A stretch of DNA of 29,575 nucleotides from Candidatus Staskawiczbacteria bacterium (GTDB lineage Bacteria; Patescibacteriota; Minisyncoccia; Minisyncoccales; Staskawiczbacteraceae), in NCBI GenBank assembly GCA_943357015.1, contig CALRFZ010000007.1, positions 1 through 29,575 on the forward strand, in the 5' to 3' direction. The notes beneath the pieces were generated by a model. It saw nothing but the letters and a program-made list of their open reading frames with translations, did no database searches and was not told the DNA's origin. A program made the translations under genes and the position numbers. Position 1 is the first letter of the stretch. Each line of letters begins with the position of its first letter. This document shows, piece after piece, positions 8,020 to 15,251 of the stretch.

Positions 8020-9327
8020 TTAACTAATAAATTTTTTTTGCACCGTGCCGATATAATTAAAACTTAACTTTTTAAAATCAGCCAAAACCACCTCCGACCC
8101 TTTTTTAAAATCATTATCCATTTTTAAAGCCTTATCATTAACTTGTAATGCTAAATCATTAACACCGATTAAGGAAAGCCCGGAAAATGTTTTCAATCTT
8201 GAGAGCGCTACATACCCCATACCCTTAATAAAACATTTTGATAAATCAATTTGAGCAGAATCTAAATTCATACCCTGGCTTTTATGTACCGTTATGGCCC
8301 AGGCCAATCTTAATGGTAATTGACGAATTTGTGCGATTGAAAAATTATTCTCATCTTCAATATTCCAAACTGATTTTTCTACCAACACTTTTTTACCATT
8401 TAGAGTTTCTATAATTGGCATACCCATAACGTCAAAATCCACTACTTTTCCCTGCGTGCCATTAACATAGCCTTGTTCAAAATTATTTTTTATAAACATT
8501 ACTAGCGCGCCTTTTTTTAAAACCAAGGTTTCTGGTGATAAACAACTTTTCTTAAGGGAATCAACAATATCTTTTGGCCCCGTAGAAGTCATTTGAAAAA
8601 CAAACTCTTTTTCCGGAATTTTTTCTAATTCTTGATTATTAATTTGGTCAACGTCTGCGTTATGAGTGTATAGTCTTGTATAAACCGAATTTTCAGTATT
8701 ACCTTTTTGATTAAAACCAGATTGTAAAATTTGTTTTGACTTTTCAATATTATTTTTGCGAATATTATCTAGTAGGTCAGATAAGGTGTTATCTTTGTGC
8801 CGAAACTGGCCCTGCAAATAACAAATTTTAATATCTAGCTCTTTCCATGCTCGTGAATCGGAGATAAAGTTAATTTCGTCACTGTTTTTTTCAATAGGAG
8901 GTAATTGAAAAAAATCCCCAGAACAAATCACCTGAATACCGCCAAAAGGCAAAAAACTTCCCTTAAAAATCCGACAAATCTTTTCAACAGCATCAAACTG
9001 ACCAGCTTTTAACATTGAAACCTCATCAATAATTAAAACCTTAGTGGCCTTAATTCTCTTAATTAAATATTTTCTTTTTGCTAAAGATCTAACTTCTGTA
9101 TCGGTAATTGAGTCTTTAATTCCAATACCAGACCACGAATGCAAAGTAATGCCATTCATATGAGTGGCAGCAATTCCCGTAGAAGCTGTGATTGCCACCG
9201 CCTTGTTGTGATTTTTTAAATAATCAATATAACGATTTAATAAAAAAGTTTTTCCCGATCCAGGAGATCCAGTTAAAAAAACATTGTGACCCATTTTTAA
9301 AATATCAAGTGCCTGATTTTGATCCAT
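8020..9327 (-). CDS. Pif1/RecD-like superfamily 1 DNA helicase
   Basis: This 435-aa protein is a Pif1-family 5'-3' DNA helicase. Walker A is GSPGSGKT (20-27), followed by the TASTGIAA motif Ia, the IDEVSML Walker B with the DE pair (about residues 95-102), the motif III region CSGDFFQLPP, a GQFRHKD segment, and the C-terminal ITVHKSQGMNLD motif V with the YVALSRL motif VI. It lacks long N- or C-terminal accessory domains, so it is a minimal core. It lies 42 nt after a putative Fe-S RecB-like nuclease gene on the same strand, and the pair may act together on DNA ends, recombination intermediates or G-quadruplexes. No Shine-Dalgarno sequence precedes the ATG. The helicase family call is firm; the partnership is inference. 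Confidence 0.92.
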   Translation of the reverse strand: MDQNQALDILKMGHNVFLTGSPGSGKTFLLNRYIDYLKNHNKAVAITASTGIAATHMNGITLHSWSGIGIKDSITDTEVRSLAKRKYLIKRIKATKVLIIDEVSMLKAGQFDAVEKICRIFKGSFLPFGGIQVICSGDFFQLPPIEKNSDEINFISDSRAWKELDIKICYLQGQFRHKDNTLSDLLDNIRKNNIEKSKQILQSGFNQKGNTENSVYTRLYTHNADVDQINNQELEKIPEKEFVFQMTSTGPKDIVDSLKKSCLSPETLVLKKGALVMFIKNNFEQGYVNGTQGKVVDFDVMGMPIIETLNGKKVLVEKSVWNIEDENNFSIAQIRQLPLRLAWAITVHKSQGMNLDSAQIDLSKCFIKGMGYVALSRLKTFSGLSLIGVNDLALQVNDKALKMDNDFKKGSEVVLADFKKLSFNYIGTVQKKFIS

Positions 9328-9369
9328 TTTATCTATTGGAATTATCTTAAATGAAGTATAAGTAGGTTA

Positions 9370-10224
9370 TTACACCATATAAATTTCAGTTTTACGAGAC
9401 TCATCTACAAGCACAAGCTCTGCTTCACCTTTTAAAATTTTCTCAAACGGCTTGCAAGCAAAACATCCCTTTGCGCCATTAGGACATTCAAATACGCCTT
9501 TTTCTCTTGCTAACTTTACTTGCCTTGCAACCACTAAAACTTTATTATGCGCACTTAAAATATCAGGCAAAGCAACATCTGTTGGCTCGTTATTTCTATC
9601 AATATACCAATACGCCGCGCCAGAAACTTTTCTCCCCTGCAAGGCATTTAACAATAAAGCATAAATTGGCAATTGCAAGGATTCCTTTTCTTCATCGTTT
9701 TTACCAGTTTTAAAATCTATCACCTTAATTGAATCAGATTCTGGTAAATATTGTAGCCAATCAATTTTTCCGGACAAAATAATATTATCTTTTTCTGATA
9801 AATAAAAATTTGGTGGCATATTATTTTTATGCTCCCTTAATTTTACTGCCAATTTTTCCAGTGGTCCACGATGAGCATCCACCCTCTCGATCATTTTTTT
9901 GGCGCGATCTTTAACAGACATCTCCTCATCAAAACTTTTAAAACCACCAATTTTACCAGATACTTTTTTCCAATTTTGATCAAAAACATCAATTAATGGC
10001 ACCAAAAAACGCTCTGAAGCTTTATATTTAAGCAAACCTTCCAAGGTTTCATGCACAGCAATTCCCAATGACAAATGAGGATTTACTAAATTTATTTTTT
10101 TTCCTCTTGGATTACGATAAATATTACGCAAAAAATAAGCGCGGGGACACTTTAAAAAGTCGTTAATTGATGAGTGTGAAACCCAGACTGCATTATATTT
10201 GTCTGGTTTTTTATTTTCTGTCAT
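9370..10224 (-). CDS. PD-(D/E)XK nuclease of the RecB/AddB/Cas4 class with putative Fe-S cysteines
   Basis: This 284-aa protein has the RecB-type nuclease core. An N-terminal HSSINDFLKCPRAYFL segment resembles the AddB/Cas4 S..s.l..CP..f motif and carries Cys26. A GIAVHE segment follows with His58, then Asp155 in GKIDW, the Asp170-x-Lys172 pair of IDFKTGK, and LQLPIYAL, the usual Gln/Tyr motif. Three C-terminal cysteines (Cys247, Cys254, Cys257) with Cys26 match the one-plus-three arrangement that holds a 4Fe-4S cluster in AddB and Cas4, although the spacing (x6, x2) differs. No helicase domain is fused and no cas genes are near, so a Cas4 role is unlikely. It lies upstream of the Pif1-like helicase and 17 nt after the HAD gene. 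Probable role: DNA end processing in repair. Confidence 0.88.
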   Translation of the reverse strand: MTENKKPDKYNAVWVSHSSINDFLKCPRAYFLRNIYRNPRGKKINLVNPHLSLGIAVHETLEGLLKYKASERFLVPLIDVFDQNWKKVSGKIGGFKSFDEEMSVKDRAKKMIERVDAHRGPLEKLAVKLREHKNNMPPNFYLSEKDNIILSGKIDWLQYLPESDSIKVIDFKTGKNDEEKESLQLPIYALLLNALQGRKVSGAAYWYIDRNNEPTDVALPDILSAHNKVLVVARQVKLAREKGVFECPNGAKGCFACKPFEKILKGEAELVLVDESRKTEIYMV

Positions 10225-10241
10225 GATTTCTCAAAATATTG

Positions 10242-10925
10242 TTATAAAAAATAAATCACGTCTTTTCTTTCCACTACAATTTTCCACTTAGCTTTTTTAG
10301 CGTGATTATATAGCTTTTTATTGGGATTAAAACAAATGGGGTTTTCTACAAAAGTTAAAAAAGAAATATCACTTTCAGAATCCCCAACCCCAAACGATCC
10401 AGATAAACTTAAATTTTCTTTTTCAACAAACCTGCGTAAAATATTTGACTTATTAGAAATCAAATCCACATATAAAGTTTTACCAGTAAATTTTTTACGA
10501 GCGTCGTACTCATAAATTCTCCCGTAAACTTTATCAAAACCTAGATTAGAGCAAAATTCATCCAAAATTTCCTTAGGTGAATGACTTATTGCAAGTAGGT
10601 AATAATTTTTCTTTTTTAATTTAGCCACTAAATCGCGCGTATATTGATAAACCCGATCCCTTTGAGAATTAATAACTTTTTTTGCAACGCGAGTGAAATC
10701 AAGATAATCAACACCAACGATATTTTTTTCAAAAGTTTTAACCACAGCCATAACATAATTATGATATGATCCTTTGCGATTCAACCACTCATTGCGTTGT
10801 TTTTGATACGCATCCAAAACTTTTTTCGGGAAAATTCCCTCAGAAACCATCGCTTCTGTTAATTCAATCAGGAGACTAGAACGAAAAATCGTCCCATCTA
10901 TATCAAAAATCGCTACTTTTTGCAT
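10242..10925 (-). CDS. HAD-superfamily subfamily IB phosphatase (SerB-like)
   Basis: This 227-aa hydrolase has the HAD motif I DIDGT (Asp8 nucleophile, Asp10 acid/base). A helical cap of about 80 residues follows, then motif II in the LLAISHSP segment (Ser, about 114-117), a Lys of motif III near the SNKSN segment, and motif IV GVGDSESDISFL (about 177-188) with the magnesium-binding aspartates. The layout and length fit subfamily IB enzymes such as phosphoserine phosphatase and related phospholipid or sugar-phosphate phosphatases. It lies 11 nt after galU and 17 nt before the nuclease gene, so it is part of the six-gene minus-strand run. The substrate cannot be predicted. All catalytic residues appear present. 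Confidence 0.88.
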   Translation of the reverse strand: MQKVAIFDIDGTIFRSSLLIELTEAMVSEGIFPKKVLDAYQKQRNEWLNRKGSYHNYVMAVVKTFEKNIVGVDYLDFTRVAKKVINSQRDRVYQYTRDLVAKLKKKNYYLLAISHSPKEILDEFCSNLGFDKVYGRIYEYDARKKFTGKTLYVDLISNKSNILRRFVEKENLSLSGSFGVGDSESDISFLTFVENPICFNPNKKLYNHAKKAKWKIVVERKDVIYFL

Positions 10926-10936
10926 ATAAAATAATT

Positions 10937-11821
10937 CTACTTTAATGATTTAATGTATTCTCTAAGTTCCGGACCAAAACGAGCATCCTTAAGAGCTAAA
11001 TACAAAAATGATTTTAGCCATTTAGCCTTATCTCCACATTCAAGCCATTCCCCCTTTACTTCATAACCATATATTGTCTTGCCATCATTAAGCATTTTCT
11101 CAAAAACTTCACCCAAAATTATCTCTCCCTTTTCAGATGTTTTAGCATTTTTAAGATACTCAAAAGTATCTGGAGTCAAAACATATTTACCCACCGCCAC
11201 CAAATTAGATTGAATTTGAGATAAATTTGGCTTTTCAATGATTTTTTTTATCTTATATAAACGATTCGCAATTTTTTCCACAACAACAGATCCGTAGGCA
11301 GGGATTTTTTCCTTAGGTAAAGATTTTAAAGCAATTACTGGAGCGTTGCAAGTTTTAAAAACATTCATTAATTGAAGTAAAGCTGGATCTTGATCATCAA
11401 TTATATCATCGCCAAATGATACGGCAACTGATTCCGAGCCAATTAATTTTCCGGCCTGCAAAATTGCGTGACCGTCACCCTGAGGATTTTTTTGAACTAC
11501 AAAAGAAAAATTAATTCCTTCAAACATTTGCTCAAAATCTTTCAGCTCCCTAACTAGTTCTTCTTTTTTTCGTTTAACTAAAATTTTTTCTAAATCTGGA
11601 TATTTTTTTAAATAATTAAAAATCATTTTTTGTTTTGGACTTACCACAAAAACAATTTCATTAATGCCAGATTTTTTAACCTCCTCAATAATATATTGAA
11701 TAATTGGCTTATCAACTAAAGGGAAAAATTCTTTAGAGATCGCTAAAGATAAAGGCAAAAACCGTGTACCCATACCAGCAATAGGAATAATGGCTTTTTT
11801 TACATTAAATTGTTCTTCCAT
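10937..11821 (-). CDS. galU: UTP--glucose-1-phosphate uridylyltransferase
   Basis: This 294-aa enzyme makes UDP-glucose from UTP and glucose-1-phosphate, feeding glycolipid, capsule and cell-surface sugar synthesis. It is a typical bacterial GalU: the nucleotide-binding GMGTRFLPLSLAISKE motif (about 17-32), a VDKPIIQYIIEE segment, the metal and nucleotide contact SFGDDIIDD, the IIEKP segment, and the C-terminal GEIILGEVFEKML, GYEVKGEWLECGDKAKWL block characteristic of GalU. The length is normal. It lies 19 nt after the FtsZ-like gene and 11 nt before the HAD phosphatase gene, in one probable transcript. Another nucleotidyltransferase specificity is possible but the C-terminal block favours GalU. 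Confidence 0.93.
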   Translation of the reverse strand: MEEQFNVKKAIIPIAGMGTRFLPLSLAISKEFFPLVDKPIIQYIIEEVKKSGINEIVFVVSPKQKMIFNYLKKYPDLEKILVKRKKEELVRELKDFEQMFEGINFSFVVQKNPQGDGHAILQAGKLIGSESVAVSFGDDIIDDQDPALLQLMNVFKTCNAPVIALKSLPKEKIPAYGSVVVEKIANRLYKIKKIIEKPNLSQIQSNLVAVGKYVLTPDTFEYLKNAKTSEKGEIILGEVFEKMLNDGKTIYGYEVKGEWLECGDKAKWLKSFLYLALKDARFGPELREYIKSLK

Positions 11822-11840
11822 AATTTTAAAATTTATAGTT

Positions 11841-13436
11841 TTACTTTTTAAGTCTCAAAAAGGCTGGTATTTCCCACTCTTTTTCCTGAAGTGATTGCTT
11901 GCTCTCCTCTAACTCTTCCGCCTTTTTAATATCTAAACCGGATCTCCTAATAGCTTTTTTTCGTTTTGGCAAAGATTCGACAATATTTAGGCGATTATTT
12001 TTTTCAGTTAATTGATTTTTGATTTCAGCTTCGTCAATTAAAGGCAATCGCAAAGAAATATCTCCGTAAGCCGACCCTGCTACCTGTTTTTTTTTCTCTA
12101 CCAAATCCGACAAAAGACTATCATCAAAAATCGGTTGCAAACTTGCAAGTCCAGCAACGCCCTTATCTTGCTTTTTAAGAGATTTTTTAGAAATTTTAGT
12201 GACAACTTTACTAATAATTTCTACTCTTTCTTTTTTAACTTTACCAATCTTTGATTTTATTTTTTCCACAACACTGATCGCATCAGAGTTTTCTCCAGTC
12301 ATTAAAAGTGTTGTTTTGATTTTATTTTTAAGCTTAGGATTTTTAGAAATTCCAAAAATTATTTTAGCCTTAGGGTTTTTTTCTGAAATTGACTTACTAA
12401 TACTATCCACCTCCATCATACCAAGCGATGCGCCACCGGAAATATTAAAAAGAATTTTTTGAGCAATAAAGCTATTTTGCTGGTACAATGGGTTGTGTAA
12501 AATTTTTTCGGCTATAATCTGCGCCCGATTACTACCCGAAGCTTCAGCGGTATTTAAAAAAGCTAAATTCCCCTTGCCTTGCAAAATGGCGCGCAGATCG
12601 GCAAAATCAATATTAATAATTCCCGGACTATAAATTAAATCAATTAAACTTTCCAAAGATTCAATCAGGCTTTTATTAACAATAGAAAATGCTTGGGTAA
12701 TTGCAGTATTTTCATCAATAATCTTAAAAATTCTCTCGTTAGGAATTGTAATAGAAACGTTTAAAAGTTTACGTAATTCCCGCAAAGATCTTAAGGCGAT
12801 ATTATATTTTTTAGCACCCTCAAATTTAAATGGCAAAGTAAAAATTCCAAGAGTAATACCATTAAAATTTTCAGTGGCTTTGGCAAAAACCTTAGTCGCT
12901 CCAGACCCTAAACCACCACCCAATGAAGCAATAAAAATTACAATATCTTGATCATTAAAAAATTTAGTGATTTTCTCAATTTCCTGCTCAGCAGCTCTTT
13001 GACCTAAGTCTGGATTAACTCCAGTTCCAAGGCCATGAGTTAATTCTTGGCCAAATAAAAAATATTTAATTCCGGCTCTTTTTTTAAATGCCCTCACATC
13101 AGTATCTGCCACCACAAAAGTGGCCTTGTGCAAAGATCGGCCAATTTCGGAAACAATTGACCCGCCACCGCCACCAATACCAATAACTTTTATCTTGGCC
13201 TTAAAAAATGATTCGGCAACAAAAGAATCACGATTTTGCTTTTTTTCAGATTTTTGAATTTTATTTTTTACGATAACCTTTCTTTTTAAATTTTTTTTAA
13301 TCGGCTTAACTTTCAACACTGGCTTTTTAGCGACACTTTTTTTACTCAATATTTTTTTAGCCAAAAACTTAATTGGTTTAGTCACCAACCTTCTAGATTT
13401 TCCCTTTTTACCTACCAATCTTTTCTTTGATTTCAT
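11841..13436 (-). CDS. ftsZ: Divergent FtsZ (tubulin-family GTPase) with Lys-rich N-terminal extension
   Basis: This 531-aa protein is longer than typical FtsZ (about 350-400 aa). Residues 1-68 are an extremely Lys/Arg-rich disordered tail. The GTPase starts near residue 80 with GIGGGGGS (86-93), followed by HGLGTGVNPDLG (134-145). The tubulin signature reads GGGLGSGA (173-180) instead of the canonical GGGTGTGA. The T7 synergy loop NIDFAD (275-280) keeps Asn275, Asp277 and Asp280, so cross-subunit GTP hydrolysis should remain possible. After a charged linker the extreme C-terminus carries EIPAFLR (522-528), the conserved peptide by which FtsZ binds FtsA, SepF or ZipA-like partners. It heads a six-gene run including galU. 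It could be the sole divisome FtsZ or a second paralogue. Confidence 0.9.
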   Translation of the reverse strand: MKSKKRLVGKKGKSRRLVTKPIKFLAKKILSKKSVAKKPVLKVKPIKKNLKRKVIVKNKIQKSEKKQNRDSFVAESFFKAKIKVIGIGGGGGSIVSEIGRSLHKATFVVADTDVRAFKKRAGIKYFLFGQELTHGLGTGVNPDLGQRAAEQEIEKITKFFNDQDIVIFIASLGGGLGSGATKVFAKATENFNGITLGIFTLPFKFEGAKKYNIALRSLRELRKLLNVSITIPNERIFKIIDENTAITQAFSIVNKSLIESLESLIDLIYSPGIINIDFADLRAILQGKGNLAFLNTAEASGSNRAQIIAEKILHNPLYQQNSFIAQKILFNISGGASLGMMEVDSISKSISEKNPKAKIIFGISKNPKLKNKIKTTLLMTGENSDAISVVEKIKSKIGKVKKERVEIISKVVTKISKKSLKKQDKGVAGLASLQPIFDDSLLSDLVEKKKQVAGSAYGDISLRLPLIDEAEIKNQLTEKNNRLNIVESLPKRKKAIRRSGLDIKKAEELEESKQSLQEKEWEIPAFLRLKK

Positions 13437-13480
13437 TAATTATAGTTTACCTTTCGTTATAAAAAAATCAAGATTGACAT

Positions 13481-13516
13481 AAAAAATAACCAATAGATTA
13501 ATATTGGTTATTTTTT
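13481..13516 (-). terminator. Terminator between DUF167 and ftsZ genes
   Basis: A 15-bp A/T-rich stem (13481-13495 with 13502-13516) encloses a 6-nt loop, with a T-run on each strand. It separates the DUF167 gene from ftsZ, so ftsZ needs its own promoter in the 44-nt gap 13437-13480; only a weak match is seen there. Confidence 0.75.
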
Positions 13517-13532
13517 TACGCAAAATTTAATG

Positions 13533-13754
13533 CTAGTTATTTATTTCAATCACTTTTATTCTAGCCATATATCCAGAAATAATTTCAATCAATGATGGAC
13601 TAACATCAAAATATTCGGCTAATAATTTAATTAACGCCACATTAGCGCGTCCATTAATAGGTGGTTCTTTGACGTGAACAATGTAATTAGCCTCATCAAT
13701 TTTTTCTATTTTATTCTCCTTTGATCCGGGCTTGGTTTTGACAATAATTTTCAT
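13533..13754 (-). CDS. DUF167/YggU-family protein
   Basis: This 73-aa protein matches the DUF167 (YggU) family. An N-terminal strand has TKPGSKEN, and the diagnostic PPINGRANVALIKLLAEYF helix region (about 32-50) and an IEIISG segment (about 57-62) follow. The family is small, widespread and of unknown function; in many bacteria it lies near yggT or yggS and cell-division genes, and here it precedes ftsZ, though a terminator separates them. Its start is one of the few with a Shine-Dalgarno sequence (GGAG about 8 nt before the ATG). The 150-nt upstream leader can form a long stem (see the separate entry). The family call is firm. Confidence 0.9.
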   Translation of the reverse strand: MKIIVKTKPGSKENKIEKIDEANYIVHVKEPPINGRANVALIKLLAEYFDVSPSLIEIISGYMARIKVIEINN

Positions 13755-13776
13755 TACCTTTGCTCCGTAAGAATTG

Positions 13777-13853
13777 CCAAACCACCTGGAATTTAAAACA
13801 GAGCTATGTTAATCATTTCTGATTAAATCTAGATTAATTTCCGCGTGGCTTGG
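13777..13853 (-). promoter_or_regulatory. Structured leader upstream of the DUF167 gene
   Basis: On the minus strand CCAAGCCAC (13853-13845) can pair with GTGGTTTGG (13785-13777), 9 bp with one G-U pair. It encloses GGAA/TTCC and a TTAATCA-GAAA-TGATTAA hairpin with a GNRA tetraloop. The base of the structure is about 10 nt before the GGAG ribosome-binding site. It may be a cis-regulatory RNA; no known class was recognised. Confidence 0.35.
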
Positions 13854-13907
13854 TAAAATCTATAGTTTTATACCTGTTTAAATAATAAAATATCTTTAAA
13901 ATAACAA

Positions 13908-14468
13908 TCACCTGCCCCACTTGCAGCCCACTCTATTATCTATCGCCTGTTTTTCAGATTTAGCAATTTCCACACTATGTTTAACATCGGTATTATATGA
14001 GCGAGCAACAGCCAAACCCTCACCAACTAATTGAACGCCAATATTTTTATCTTCCAAAAAAATAGTCCTTAAGCAACGCCCGTATTGATCAATATCAGTA
14101 TGATCTTTCTCTAATGTGACTTTTTTATTTAACACAAGCTCCTCTAAACGATTCTTGGCAGACTGATAGCATGGATAATTTTTTTCGTCGGCATCAATAC
14201 CTAAAAGCCTTATATGATAACCACCTTCAACTATTAAAGTATCGCCATCAATTACCTTAGTAACTATAACTTCATTCTCAGCTAGACATGCGCCCGTTGG
14301 TTTATCAATATTTGCAACTATATTACTGCTGAGAGATTTTTTATTATTTTTAGTGTCAATATTTTCAATAACAAATTTATTAGCAATGTCACTGAAAATA
14401 AAAAGGCCGATAATAATAGCTCCACCCGCAACGGTTAAAACTATCTTATTTACGTTTTTCATAGCCAT
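13908..14468 (-). CDS. Membrane-anchored thermonuclease (SNase domain)
   Basis: This 186-aa protein has an N-terminal transmembrane anchor (about 8-26) and a C-terminal staphylococcal nuclease domain (about 63-186), so it should cut DNA or RNA outside the cytoplasm. The VIDGDTL motif (72-78) is present. The catalytic set Arg87, Asp92, Glu95 has exactly the spacing of Arg35, Asp40, Glu43 in staphylococcal nuclease, and a downstream Arg (131 or 134) supplies the second catalytic Arg. Cys61, Cys100, Cys132 and Cys182 could form disulfides. It ends in UGA, showing that UGA is a stop here. It lies 51 nt after the Cys-rich secreted protein gene. A surface nuclease fits scavenging of nucleic acids by a cell dependent on external nucleotides. 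Confidence 0.92.
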   Translation of the reverse strand: MAMKNVNKIVLTVAGGAIIIGLFIFSDIANKFVIENIDTKNNKKSLSSNIVANIDKPTGACLAENEVIVTKVIDGDTLIVEGGYHIRLLGIDADEKNYPCYQSAKNRLEELVLNKKVTLEKDHTDIDQYGRCLRTIFLEDKNIGVQLVGEGLAVARSYNTDVKHSVEIAKSEKQAIDNRVGCKWGR

Positions 14469-14519
14469 TCATTTAATACACGTAAAATTTTAAAACCCAA
14501 TTTTACAAATAATTAAATG

Positions 14520-14882
14520 CTATTTACAATCTACAGGGCAATCAGACTTAGTTTCAAGGCAAACGCACTCAAAGTCACCACTTGGACACTTAGGATCTGC
14601 AACAGCCTGACAAACGCCATCACCACAACGGTCCGAACAAATCATTAATGTACCCTGACCAGATCCTTGTGCTTTAACTCCACTAGGCAAATTAGTTTTT
14701 ATATTAGGCTTAACACTATCATCCGCATTGATTTGCTGAGGTGGCAAAGCCTGCTCCTTATTATCGGTATTTATTTTTTCTTGATTCCTATTAGTTGAGA
14801 AATAAAATTTATATAAACCAAAACCTAAAAATACCACTAAAACTAGAATCAATATTGAGGTAAACTTTTTATTAATTTTCAT
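14520..14882 (-). CDS. Anchored or secreted Cys-rich small protein
   Basis: This 120-aa protein has an N-terminal signal/anchor (about 8-27), a disordered Asn/Gln/Pro-rich spacer and a C-terminal Cys-rich domain (about 82-120) with nine cysteines, including a CGDGVC motif and a terminal CPVDC. Similar CGDGxC repeats occur in surface proteins of CPR and other bacteria, where they probably form disulfide-stabilised or metal-binding modules. No function is known to me. It lies 20 nt downstream of tRNA-Ile with no terminator between, so it may be read from the tRNA promoter, and 51 nt upstream of the anchored nuclease gene. A DsbA elsewhere in the window could oxidise such a protein. Confidence 0.75.
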   Translation of the reverse strand: MKINKKFTSILILVLVVFLGFGLYKFYFSTNRNQEKINTDNKEQALPPQQINADDSVKPNIKTNLPSGVKAQGSGQGTLMICSDRCGDGVCQAVADPKCPSGDFECVCLETKSDCPVDCK

Positions 14883-14902
14883 TTTATGTGTTTAGTCTCT
14901 TA

Positions 14903-14977
14903 TGGTGGGCCCGAAAGGAATCGGACCTTTGACCTCTGTCTTATCAGGACAGCGTTCTACCACTGAACTACGGGCCC
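14903..14977 (-). tRNA. trnI-GAU: tRNA-Ile (anticodon GAU), CCA encoded
   Basis: The minus strand folds as a 75-nt cloverleaf including CCA: acceptor GGGCCCG (14977-14971) with CGGGCCC, discriminator A and an encoded CCA (14905-14903). The anticodon stem CTGTC/GACAG holds the loop CTGATAA with anticodon GAT. The T-arm contains the usual GGTCCGATTCC-type sequence. It reads AUC and AUU codons. Confidence 0.97.
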
Positions 14978-15033
14978 TCCATAAGAGCTATACAAGATAA
15001 TACTAAGCCTGCAAATCAACTACAATATTTAGA

Positions 15034-15062
15034 ATTTTAACAAAGAAAACCTGCTTAGTCAA
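15034..15062 (-). promoter_or_regulatory. Promoter of the tRNA-Ile / Cys-rich / nuclease unit
   Basis: On the minus strand -35 TTGACT (15057-15062) lies 17 nt from -10 TAAAAT (15034-15039), giving a start near 15028 and a leader of about 50 nt before the tRNA. An inverted repeat ACTAAGC (15002-15008) with GCTTAGT (15053-15059) overlaps the -35 box. Confidence 0.6.
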
Positions 15063-15103
15063 ATTTATTTTGCAATTTAGCCTGCGATAAAAATTAAGTC
15101 TTT

Positions 15104-15141
15104 TTAAAAAAAGAAGGCCAAAATACGATTGCATTTTGACC
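15104..15141 (-). terminator. Intrinsic terminator downstream of trhO
   Basis: A 9-bp stem with one G-U pair (15116-15124 with 15133-15141) and an 8-nt loop is followed on the minus strand by a T-rich run (15115-15104). It lies about 110 nt past the trhO stop; the sequence between shows no gene. Confidence 0.7.
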
Positions 15142-15251
15142 CTAGATAAAAAATATGAAACTAACCTTGGGCGATAAATAATAAATTAATGATAACAAAA
15201 AACAAAATCTTATCAAGATGCAAACAGTATCAATTACATATAAAGACCAAA

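Noticed and set aside
9452..9713. Two overlapping plus-strand ORFs of 70 and 68 codons inside the nuclease gene
   Set aside because: Opposite-strand shadows of a gene with clear catalytic motifs.
9370..10224. The RecB-like nuclease as a CRISPR Cas4
   Set aside because: No repeat array or other cas genes are present; the partner is a Pif1 helicase and the protein is longer than typical Cas4.
13439..13444. TATAAT just before the ftsZ start as a promoter
   Set aside because: It ends only 2 nt before the ATG, so transcription would begin inside the gene; no good -35 lies at the right distance.
13908..13910. UGA recoded as glycine or tryptophan (as in Gracilibacteria/SR1 or mycoplasmas)
   Set aside because: The SNase gene ends with UGA at a natural domain end, tryptophans are encoded by UGG, and no gene needs UGA read-through.
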